A DNA stretch of 5,952 bases from an uncultured Rhodospirillales bacterium (lineage in GTDB: Bacteria; Pseudomonadota; Alphaproteobacteria; Acetobacterales; Acetobacteraceae): positions 1-5,952 of the forward strand of contig CAIYPH010000431.1 in assembly GCA_903928045.1 (NCBI GenBank), written 5' to 3'. How positions within the stretch are numbered: position 1 is the first letter of the stretch; each line of letters starts with the position of its first letter. Shown piece after piece: positions 1-5,952 of this stretch. The notes under the pieces are model-generated. The model did not search any database and was not told the DNA's origin. It saw nothing but the letters and a program-made list of their open reading frames with translations. The position numbers were made by a program, and so were the translations under genes.

Positions 1-1
1 G

Positions 2-3000
2 CCGGTGATCCGCGGCCTGGATCATGCGGTGACGCTTGAGGAGGCGACGGCGTTTTTCGAGGCGCTGGGGCCGGGTGGCGCGATGATCATCAAGGCGGTC
101 GCGGGCGGCGGCGGGCGCGGCACGCGGGCGGTGCTGGAGGCGAAGGAGATCGAGCCGTCCTTCAAGCGCTGCCAGTCCGAGGCCAAGGCCGCCTTCGGGC
201 GCGAGGACGTCTACGTCGAGGAGTTCATCCCCCGGGCGCGCCACATCGAGGTGCAGATCCTCGGCGATGCCACCGGCGCGGTGGCGCATCTTGGCGAGCG
301 GGAATGCAGCGTGCAGCGGCGCTTCCAGAAAGTGGTGGAGATCGCGCCGGCACCGCATTTTGACGCCGCGCTGCGCCAGCAGATCATCGAAGCCGCCGTG
401 CGTTTCGCCGAGAGCACCGGCTACGGCAATCTCGGCACCTTCGAATTCCTGGTCGACACCACCGGCCGTGCAGGCGCCCAGCCCTTCGTGTTCATCGAGG
501 CCAATGCGCGCTTGCAGGTGGAGCACACAGTTACTGAAGAAGTGACCGGGGTTGACCTGGTGCAGACCCAGATCCGCCTCGCCGAGGGGGCGACGCTGGC
601 TGAGCTTGGCCTTGATGTGCAGGGAGTGGCCACCCCGCGCGGCTTCGCCATCCAGGTGCGCGTCAACATGGAAACCCTGCGGCCGGACGGCACGTTCCGC
701 CCCGCCGGCGGCACGCTCGCGGCCTATGACCCGCCGAACGGGCCGGGCGTGCGGACGGATGGGTTCGGCTATACCGGCTATCGCACCAGCAATATGTTCG
801 ACAGCCTGCTCGCCAAGGTGATCGTGCACACCAACGGGCGGGATTTTGCTCAGGCCGCCGCGCGCACCGCCCGCGCGCTGAGCGAGTTCCGTCTCGATGG
901 CGTCGGCACCAATATCCCCTTCCTGCAGAACATCCTGGGGCATGCCGACTTCACCTCCGGTGCGGTGCATACCCGCTGGGTGGATGAGATGCTGAAGGAG
1001 CTTGCGGCCCCTCCTGCGCAGCGTGACCGCTTCGTCCCGGCGACCGCCCCCGCACCAGCCGCCGCGCCGGCCTCCGGTGGTTTCGCCGGTGCGCGCGTCA
1101 CCAGCCGCGATCCGCTGGCGCTGTTCGTGCACGACGCGCAGGTGAAGGCCGAGCAGGCGACCGTGGAGAAGCCGGCCGCGCCCGAGATGGTCGGCCCGGA
1201 TGGCTCGGCGGGAGTCGCGAGCCCGATCCAGGGCACCATCGTCGCCATCTCCGTTGCCATCGGCGATGAGGTGCGCCAGGGCCAGCAGGTCGCCGTGGTG
1301 GAGGCGATGAAGATGGAGCACGTCATCGCCGCACCCCATAACGGCATCGTCCGCGGCGTGACGATGGCGGCTGGGGACGTGGTGCGCGAGGGCTATCCGA
1401 TCGTCTTCGTCGAGGCGGCGGACGTCACCGGTGGGGTGATCGCTGCTGTCGTGACGCTCGACCCTGACCATATCCGCGGCGATTTGCAGGAGAATATCGA
1501 CCGCCACGCCTTCACGCTCGACGAGAACCGCCCCGAGGCGGTGCGGCGCCGCAAGGAGCGTGGCTATCGCATGCCGCGCGAAAACATCGCCGAACTGGTC
1601 GATCCCGGCAGCTTCGACGAATATTGGCCGCTGGTCGTCGCCCGCCAGCACCAGCGCTACGACATGGAGACCCTGCGCAAGACCACCCCGGCGGACGGTC
1701 TGATCGCCGGCATGTGCACCATCAACGCAGACCTTTTCGGCGAGGAACGCGCCCGCGTCGCGCTGGTGCATTACGACTACACGGTGCTGGCGGGCACCCA
1801 GGGCGGCCGCAACCACTACAAGCAGGACCGCATGTATGAGCTGGCGCACCGCTTCCGCCTGCCGCTGGTGCTGTTCGGCGAGGGCGGCGGCGGGCGGCCG
1901 GGCGATGACAATAACGGCCCGCGCGTGGCGATGGACACCCACACCTTCACCACGCTCTCCCAGTTGTCCGGCCTGGTGCCGATGGTCGCGGTGGTGAATG
2001 GCCGCTGCTTCGCGGGGAATACCGCGATGGTGGCCTGCTGCGACGTGATTATCGCAACCGAAGGCACCACACTCGCCATGGGCGGCCCGGCGATGATCGA
2101 AGGCGGCGGCCTCGGCGTTTACACGCCCGAGGAAGTCGGCCCGATGTCCTTCCAAGTGCCCAATGGGGTGGTGGACATCCTGGTGAAGGACGAGAAGGAG
2201 GCGGTTCAGGTCGCCAAGAAATACCTCTCTTACTTCCAGGGCCCGGTGGACAAGTGGGAGGCCAATGACCAGCGCATGCTGCGACATGCCGTGCCCGAGA
2301 ACCGGCTGCGGCTCTACGACATGCGCGAAATCCTGCACACCATCGCCGACAAGGACTCGGTGCTGGAACTGCGGGAGAAATTCGGCATCGGCATCATCAC
2401 CGCGTTCATCCGCATCGAGGGCAAGCCGATGGGGGTGATCGCCAACAACCCGCATCACCTCGCCGGCGCGATCGACTCCGACGGCGCCGACAAGGCCGCC
2501 CGCTTCCTGCAACTCTGCGACGCCTTCGATATCCCGGTGCTGAGCCTGATGGATTGCCCGGGCATCATGGTGGGGCCGGATGCCGAGCGCACCGCGCTGG
2601 TGCGCCACAGCGTGCGGCTGTTCAACGTGGGTGCCAACCTGACGGTGCCGCTGTTCTGCGTCATCGTGCGCAAGGCCTACGGGCTGGGCGGCCAGGCGAT
2701 GTGCGGCGCTTCCACGTTGATCGGCTTCTTCACCGTGGCGTGGCCGACGGCGGAGTTCGCGGGGATGAACATCGAGGGCTCGGTGAAGCTGGGCTACCGC
2801 AATGAGCTGGCAGCAATTGCCGACCCTGAGGAACGCCGGGCCGAGTTCGATCGCCGGGTGTCCCGCGCCTATGAGAGCGCACGGGCCGTCAACGCCGTGG
2901 TCGGCGGCGGGTTGGATGATGTGATCGACCCCGCGGCGACGCGGGGGTGGATCGCGCGGGGGCTGAAGCGGGTGCCGCCGGTGGCGCCGCGGACGGGGAA

Positions 3001-3028
3001 GAAGTATCCTTATGTGGATACTTGGTGA
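2..3028 (+). CDS. Single-chain biotin-dependent acyl-CoA carboxylase (BC-BCCP-CT), 5'-truncated by window edge
   Basis: This cytoplasmic enzyme would use ATP and bicarbonate to carboxylate biotin, then pass the carboxyl group to an acyl-CoA. Residues are numbered from the GTG codon at 5. The biotin carboxylase part (to about 330) shows K30, the ATP-grasp loop GGGGRG (34-39), RHIEVQ (79-84), ERECSVQRRFQKVVE (about 98-112), EANARLQVEH (165-174) and QVRVN (217-221). A Pro/Ala-rich linker follows. The biotinyl carrier domain (about 403-470) has EAMKMEH, with the biotinylated lysine at 436 (codon 1310-1312). The carboxyltransferase (about 482-1007) has GEGGGGRPGD (625-634), GAIDSDGADKA (from 821) and GLGGQAMCG (893-901). 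The GTG at 5 is not the true start: the codon before it is Pro, and PVIRG matches the internal AccC motif PCVPG near residue 124, so about 120 residues are missing. BC, BCCP and CT on one chain resembles mycobacterial long-chain acyl-CoA carboxylase (LCC). The acyl substrate cannot be assigned. F107 replaces a usually conserved histidine. Confidence 0.96.
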   Translation, partial: PVIRGLDHAVTLEEATAFFEALGPGGAMIIKAVAGGGGRGTRAVLEAKEIEPSFKRCQSEAKAAFGREDVYVEEFIPRARHIEVQILGDATGAVAHLGERECSVQRRFQKVVEIAPAPHFDAALRQQIIEAAVRFAESTGYGNLGTFEFLVDTTGRAGAQPFVFIEANARLQVEHTVTEEVTGVDLVQTQIRLAEGATLAELGLDVQGVATPRGFAIQVRVNMETLRPDGTFRPAGGTLAAYDPPNGPGVRTDGFGYTGYRTSNMFDSLLAKVIVHTNGRDFAQAAARTARALSEFRLDGVGTNIPFLQNILGHADFTSGAVHTRWVDEMLKELAAPPAQRDRFVPATAPAPAAAPASGGFAGARVTSRDPLALFVHDAQVKAEQATVEKPAAPEMVGPDGSAGVASPIQGTIVAISVAIGDEVRQGQQVAVVEAMKMEHVIAAPHNGIVRGVTMAAGDVVREGYPIVFVEAADVTGGVIAAVVTLDPDHIRGDLQENIDRHAFTLDENRPEAVRRRKERGYRMPRENIAELVDPGSFDEYWPLVVARQHQRYDMETLRKTTPADGLIAGMCTINADLFGEERARVALVHYDYTVLAGTQGGRNHYKQDRMYELAHRFRLPLVLFGEGGGGRPGDDNNGPRVAMDTHTFTTLSQLSGLVPMVAVVNGRCFAGNTAMVACCDVIIATEGTTLAMGGPAMIEGGGLGVYTPEEVGPMSFQVPNGVVDILVKDEKEAVQVAKKYLSYFQGPVDKWEANDQRMLRHAVPENRLRLYDMREILHTIADKDSVLELREKFGIGIITAFIRIEGKPMGVIANNPHHLAGAIDSDGADKAARFLQLCDAFDIPVLSLMDCPGIMVGPDAERTALVRHSVRLFNVGANLTVPLFCVIVRKAYGLGGQAMCGASTLIGFFTVAWPTAEFAGMNIEGSVKLGYRNELAAIADPEERRAEFDRRVSRAYESARAVNAVVGGGLDDVIDPAATRGWIARGLKRVPPVAPRTGKKYPYVDTW

Positions 3029-3051
3029 AATCCGAAGGAAGTAAGTGCATA

Positions 3052-3067
3052 TTTTTGTTCACAAAAA
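3052..3067. promoter_or_regulatory. Perfect AT-rich inverted repeat, candidate operator
   Basis: TTTTTGT and ACAAAAA form perfect 7-bp arms around a 2-base centre (TC). The repeat starts 23 bases after the carboxylase stop codon and ends 101 bases before the transporter start codon. As RNA the hairpin would be weak (six mostly A-U pairs around a 4-base loop, with no downstream U run), so a protein-binding DNA dyad is more plausible than a terminator. A CATATT hexamer (3048-3053) abuts the left arm and could be a -10 element. No regulator is encoded in the window, so the assignment is inference. Confidence 0.35.
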
Positions 3068-3110
3068 GCCACGCTTCCGTTCTTGCATCCGATTGCTCCG
3101 GCGCCGCCGC

Positions 3111-3140
3111 CTTGCTGCCAGGCCGGATCGCGCGCTACGG
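3111..3140 (+). promoter_or_regulatory. Weak candidate promoter for the transporter operon
   Basis: CTTGCT (3111-3116) resembles the CTTGAC-type -35 element of alphaproteobacterial housekeeping promoters. CTACGG (3135-3140), 18 bases further on, shares only its first three bases with a CTATAT-type -10. This would start transcription around 3147, giving a short leader of about 20 bases. A rival arrangement is TTGGTG (3023-3028) with CATATT (3048-3053), spacer 19, next to the inverted repeat. Neither is a strong match. Both are guesses that need start-site mapping. Confidence 0.15.
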
Positions 3141-3153
3141 TCACGGCAAGAAC

Positions 3154-3160
3154 AAGGGAG
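3154..3160 (+). promoter_or_regulatory. Ribosome binding site fixing the solute-binding protein start
   Basis: AAGGGAG lies 8 bases before the ATG at 3169. It decides between that ATG and two in-frame alternatives. The frame is open back to a start-like codon at 2947, but that lies inside the carboxylase gene. The ATG at 3214 has only a GAGGA about 16 bases upstream, which is too far to be good. Confidence 0.75.
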
Positions 3161-3168
3161 CCTGCATC

Positions 3169-4752
3169 ATGCCGGACGGAAATGCCGTGACCGAGGACGC
3201 TCTTGCCACCACGATGTTCGCCCCGGGTCGCCGGGCTGTGCTGCGCTTCGCCATCGCCGGCGCTTCGCTGGCCTCCGCCCCCTTCGCCATGGCGCAGACG
3301 CCCAAGCGCGGCGGGCGGCTTACCATCGGCGCCGATGCCGACCCGATCGGGCTTGATCCGGTGACGCTGACCGCCTTCTCCTCCTATGATTTCACCGCGC
3401 TGCTCTATTCCGGCCTGCTGCGATGGAACGCGGAGATGAAGGTGGAGCCCGATCTGGCGACCGGGTTCGACCAGCCCGACGCGACCACCTATGTGTTCCA
3501 TCTCCGCCGCGGCGTGAAGTTCCATAACGGGCAGCCGCTCGAGGCAGAAGACGTGGTGCACAGCTTCGCGCGCATCCGCGATCCCGCCAGTGCCAGCCCG
3601 AGCGCGCCGATTTTCTCCTCCATCAAGTCGGTCGCCGCGGTGGACCCGCTGACGGTACGGTTTGAGCTGACGGCGCCGAGCGCGACCTTCCTCAGCTATC
3701 TCGCGACCAACCCCAACGGCGTCATCGTGCCACGCGGGGTGGAGGGGCTGGCGAACAAGCCGGTGGGCACCGGGCCGTTCGTGTTCGACAGCTACCAGCC
3801 CAACCAGCAATTCACTCTCAAGGCCAACCCCGACTACTACGAGCTTGGCCAGCCCTACCTCGCCGAAGTCGTCTTCCGCTTCTTCAAGGACCAGGCCTCC
3901 ATCACCTCGGCGCTGCGCTCCAAGGCGATCGACATGACCTGGTTCAAGGACCCCAAGGTCTCCGCCCAGATTGTCCGCACCTCGCCTGACCTGGTTTCGG
4001 CACCCGGCAAGACCACCCGCACCTTCCCGGTGTGGATGAACCTCAAGGCCGCCCCTCTGAATGACGTGCGGATCCGCCGCGCCATCAGCCTCGCCACCGA
4101 TCGCAAGGCGTGCCTGGAAACCGTGCTCGGCGGCTCCGGCAAGGTCGCGGCCATGGTACCGGAAAGCCATGTCGGCGGGTATGACGGCGTCGGTGAGATG
4201 CCCTACTACAAGACCGATATCGCCGCGGCGAAAAAGCTGCTGGCCGAGGCCGGCCACCCCAACGGTATCGATCTCGGCGACTACATCTGCGTCGCCGCCA
4301 ACCCGCTCGACGTGTCCTGCGCCCAGATCCTGCAGCAGCAATGGGCCGAGGCCGGCATCAAGGTCGCCATCAAGCCGATGGAAACCGCGCCGCTGATCGG
4401 CATGTGGCTGAAGGGGGAATTCCCCACCCTGCTGTCGATCGCGCTGAGCTGGAGCCCCGACCCGGACGCCATCGTCTCGCGCATCATCTCCACCAGCCCC
4501 TCCGGCAAGGCACTGGGGATGGCCGATACCGATTTGGACGCAATGATTGTCGGCGCCCGCTCCATCCTTGATCGCGACAAGCGGGCGGCCGCCTACATGG
4601 CGATCCAGAAGCGGATCAACGACCAGGCCTATGTGCTCGACATCTACCAATATCCCCTGCGCTGGGAGGCGTGGTGGAACTACGCCCAGGGTTACGTGCC
4701 GCTCTCCGCCAATATCCGCAGCTTCGTGCGCACCACCTGGATCGACAAGTAG
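3169..4752 (+). CDS. ABC transporter family 5 (peptide/nickel-type) solute-binding protein
   Basis: This 527-residue protein is the periplasmic ligand-binding component of a Dpp/Opp-type importer, with the length typical of the family. The N-terminus carries a Tat-like signal: GRRAVLR (20-26) with twin arginines at 21-22, a hydrophobic stretch, and a likely cleavage after APFAMA (residue 42). The mature protein begins with the family's GGRLTIGADADPIGLDP pattern. The family signature is clear at YVFHLRRGVKFHNGQPL (108-124) followed by AEDVVHS. Further family motifs are PVGTGPF (198-204), DVRIRRAISLATDR (299-312) and SPDPD (429-433). The start at 3169 is chosen for its AAGGGAG ribosome binding site. 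Starting at 3214 would give a shorter, more ordinary n-region and is the main alternative. Two permease genes follow directly. The ligand cannot be read from the sequence: this family binds peptides, nickel complexes, opines, glutathione and sugars. A lone Cys315 and a close pair, Cys374 and Cys384, are present. Confidence 0.95.
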   Translation: MPDGNAVTEDALATTMFAPGRRAVLRFAIAGASLASAPFAMAQTPKRGGRLTIGADADPIGLDPVTLTAFSSYDFTALLYSGLLRWNAEMKVEPDLATGFDQPDATTYVFHLRRGVKFHNGQPLEAEDVVHSFARIRDPASASPSAPIFSSIKSVAAVDPLTVRFELTAPSATFLSYLATNPNGVIVPRGVEGLANKPVGTGPFVFDSYQPNQQFTLKANPDYYELGQPYLAEVVFRFFKDQASITSALRSKAIDMTWFKDPKVSAQIVRTSPDLVSAPGKTTRTFPVWMNLKAAPLNDVRIRRAISLATDRKACLETVLGGSGKVAAMVPESHVGGYDGVGEMPYYKTDIAAAKKLLAEAGHPNGIDLGDYICVAANPLDVSCAQILQQQWAEAGIKVAIKPMETAPLIGMWLKGEFPTLLSIALSWSPDPDAIVSRIISTSPSGKALGMADTDLDAMIVGARSILDRDKRAAAYMAIQKRINDQAYVLDIYQYPLRWEAWWNYAQGYVPLSANIRSFVRTTWIDK

Positions 4753-4776
4753 GGCCGAAGGCGGCGGAGGCGCGGC

Positions 4777-5721
4777 ATGGTTCGCATGGTCGCGCTGCGC
4801 CTGGGCTTGATGCTGCCGATCCTGCTCGGCGTGTCGATCATCGCCTTCGTGCTGATGCGCGCTTTGCCCGGCGATTTCGCCCAGGCCTCGGCAGGCACCA
4901 GCACCATCTCGGCTGAGGCGCTCGACACCATCCGCCGCAATCTCGGCCTCGATCTGCCGGTGTGGCAGCAATATCTGCGCTGGCTGTTGGCCGCGCTCGG
5001 CGGCGATCTCGGCACGTCCTTCACCCTGCGCAAACCGGTGCTGGCCGAGCTGCTGCCCCGGCTCGCCGTCACCGGCGAGCTCACCTCGATCGCCGGGCTG
5101 ATGGCGATGCTGCTGGGCGTGACCACCGGCCTCGCCTCGGCGCGGCTGCGCGGCGCGGTGGACTGGCTGGTGCGCGGCTGGAACAGCCTGCTGCTGGCGG
5201 TGCCGAATTTCGTCATCGCCACGCTCATCGTGCTGCTGTTCGGGCTGTATTTCCCTTCCGTCGGTATTTTCAACTACGTGCCCTTCGCCGCCGACCCGCT
5301 CGGCAATGTCACGAGCCTGCTGCTCCCCGCCGTGTCCCTGGCGCTGACCGTCTCGGTGACGATTTCTGAGAACACCCGCGCCGCGGTGCTTGAGGTCGCC
5401 AGCCAGGACTACGTGATGGTCGCCAAGGCCAAGGGGCTGCGGCGACGCACCATCCTCGCGCAATATCTGGTGCGCAATGCGTTGACCCCAGTGATCACCG
5501 TCACCGGCCTGCAACTCGCCGCCCTGCTCGGCGGCTCCATCCTGATCGAGACCATCTTCACCATTCCCGGGATGGGCCAGTTCCTGTTCGATTCCATCGC
5601 CAGCCGCGACTACCCCTCGATCCAGGCGATCGTGCTGCTGGCGGCGACGATCGTGCTGCTGATGAACGTGATCGTCGATATCGCCTATGCGCGCGTGGAT
5701 GCGAGGGTGCGCTATGAGTGA
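4777..5721 (+). CDS. ABC transporter permease, DppB/OppB type
   Basis: This 314-residue inner-membrane protein is one of the two channel-forming subunits of the importer. It has about six hydrophobic segments, near residues 8-29, 100-121, 136-158, 178-197, 236-262 and 284-306. This matches the family, as does the long periplasmic region after the first segment, which contains the familiar RRNLGLDLPVWQQYLRWL pattern. The cytoplasmic EAA loop, which docks onto the ATPase, is clear: DYVMVAKAKGL (211-221), then a basic stretch and RNALTPVIT (233-241). ETIFTIPGMGQ (258-268) is the conserved DppB-type motif before the last segment. GGAGG (4766-4770) lies 6 bases before the ATG, and the gene starts 24 bases after the binding-protein stop, so the two are very probably co-transcribed. 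A second ATG at 4786 lacks that spacing. Substrate specificity is set mainly by the binding protein and is unknown. Confidence 0.95.
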   Translation: MVRMVALRLGLMLPILLGVSIIAFVLMRALPGDFAQASAGTSTISAEALDTIRRNLGLDLPVWQQYLRWLLAALGGDLGTSFTLRKPVLAELLPRLAVTGELTSIAGLMAMLLGVTTGLASARLRGAVDWLVRGWNSLLLAVPNFVIATLIVLLFGLYFPSVGIFNYVPFAADPLGNVTSLLLPAVSLALTVSVTISENTRAAVLEVASQDYVMVAKAKGLRRRTILAQYLVRNALTPVITVTGLQLAALLGGSILIETIFTIPGMGQFLFDSIASRDYPSIQAIVLLAATIVLLMNVIVDIAYARVDARVRYE

Positions 5722-5952
5722 GGCGCGGCGCGGCCGGGCGTTGCTGGTGATCGGGCTGGCGATGCTGGCCCTGCTGGTGCTGCTGATGCTGGTCGGCCCG
5801 CTGATCGCCCCCTACAGCGCGGCGAAAACCTCGCCCGCCTCGCTCGCCGGGCCGAGTGCCGCGCATTGGCTGGGCACCGACTCCATCGGGAGGGACGTGC
5901 TGAGCCGGCTGATCGTCGGCGGGCGCGGCACCCTCATCATCACCTTCACCGC
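5714..5952 (+). CDS. ABC transporter permease, DppC/OppC type, 3'-truncated by window edge
   Basis: Only the first 79 complete codons are in the window, and the frame is still open at the right edge. The visible part has a short basic N-terminus (MSEARRGR), one long hydrophobic segment (about residues 9-32, rich in Leu), then GPLIAPYS (28-35). It is followed by the hallmark of DppC-type permeases, HWLGTDSIGRDVLSR (51-65), which leads into the second membrane segment. The family is usually about 280-300 residues, so roughly a quarter is seen. The ATG at 5714 overlaps the end of the preceding permease gene by 8 bases, and GAGGG (5703-5707) sits 6 bases upstream. Overlap and order point to translational coupling and to a heterodimeric channel formed with the preceding permease. 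The ATPase subunits would be expected beyond the window. Confidence 0.93.
   Translation, partial: MSEARRGRALLVIGLAMLALLVLLMLVGPLIAPYSAAKTSPASLAGPSAAHWLGTDSIGRDVLSRLIVGGRGTLIITFT

Larger units (their letters stand above)
3029..3168. other. Intergenic gap between carboxylase and transporter operon
   Basis: This 140-bp stretch is the only real gap in the window. Its first 40 bases are unusually AT-rich for this DNA and contain the inverted repeat at 3052-3067. The remainder is GC-rich and holds a modest inverted repeat, TCCGGC (3097-3102) with GCCGGA (3122-3127), separated by 19 bases. That is unremarkable at this GC content. I see no GC-rich hairpin followed by a T run that would be a convincing intrinsic terminator for the carboxylase gene, and no tRNA or riboswitch-like structure. 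The gap size suggests that the transporter genes have their own promoter, but read-through from the carboxylase gene is not excluded. Confidence 0.6.

Noticed and set aside
5..7. GTG at 5 as the start of the carboxylase gene.
   Set aside because: The preceding codon (CCG, Pro) and the following residues continue the internal PVIPG-type motif of biotin carboxylases, and the whole N-terminal subdomain would be missing. The gene simply runs in from the left edge.
529..543. A run of A/T-ending codons (ACA GTT ACT GAA GAA) in a gene that otherwise prefers G/C-ending codons.
   Set aside because: It is only five codons, in a conserved stretch of the biotin carboxylase domain just after the QVEH motif. 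There is no sign of insertion, recombination or an internal promoter, and it is compatible with chance.
3097..3127. TCCGGC / GCCGGA inverted repeat as a terminator or leader hairpin.
   Set aside because: It has six base pairs with a 19-base loop and no following T run. Such repeats are common at this GC content.
2947..3168. N-terminal extension of the solute-binding protein back to 2947.
   Set aside because: The frame happens to be open, but it would overlap the conserved end of the carboxylase gene, add a non-homologous segment and bury the signal peptide. The AAGGGAG site supports 3169.
3045..3356. Small + strand ORF starting at GTG 3045 with an AAGGAAG-like site just upstream.
   Set aside because: The ribosome-site-like sequence is suggestive, but the product is Arg-rich with no motif, and most of it is an out-of-frame reading of the binding-protein gene.
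3010..5514. An 834-codon open frame on the - strand covering the binding-protein and first permease genes.
   Set aside because: Its translation is dominated by His, Gln, Gly, Arg, Asp and Glu with no recognisable domain, as expected for the antisense frame of GC-rich genes. The + strand genes beneath it have unmistakable family motifs, good ribosome binding sites and operon spacing.
5714..5721. The 8-base gene overlap as an unusual recoding or frameshift signal.
   Set aside because: Short ATG/TGA overlaps are ordinary in permease gene pairs. The downstream frame has its own GAGGG site and start codon.

Overview
The window is a GC-rich stretch of bacterial chromosome that is almost entirely coding, with every gene on the + strand. 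Third codon positions are strongly G/C. The proteins look proteobacterial, most likely alphaproteobacterial (an Acetobacteraceae/Rhodospirillales-type origin would fit), but this is an impression from composition and protein style, not a phylogenetic result.

Positions 2-3028 hold the 3' part of a very large gene for a single-chain biotin-dependent acyl-CoA carboxylase. One polypeptide carries biotin carboxylase, biotin carboxyl carrier (with an EAMKMEH biotinylation site) and carboxyltransferase domains. The gene enters from the left edge. By comparison with E. coli AccC, roughly the first 120 residues of the biotin carboxylase domain lie outside the window.

Positions 3029-3168 are the only sizeable intergenic gap (140 bp). 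It contains the most AT-rich patch of the window, with a perfect 7-bp inverted repeat, and ends in a clear ribosome binding site. It probably separates two transcription units.

Positions 3169-5952 are the start of an ABC importer operon of the dipeptide/oligopeptide/nickel (Dpp/Opp) type: a family 5 extracellular solute-binding protein with a Tat-like signal peptide, a DppB-type permease 24 bp downstream, and a DppC-type permease overlapping the previous gene by 8 bp and cut off by the right edge. The ATPase genes expected for this system are not in view and would normally follow.

The importer would bring a small molecule (peptide or other; the ligand cannot be read from the sequence) into the cytoplasm. 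The carboxylase would carboxylate an acyl-CoA there. A metabolic link between the two is possible but rests only on adjacency and shared strand. I found no RNA gene, mobile element, CRISPR array or defence-like cassette, and no convincing undescribed system. The points most worth checking are the single-chain carboxylase with a substituted conserved histidine in its ATP-binding region, and the dyad in the intergenic gap.
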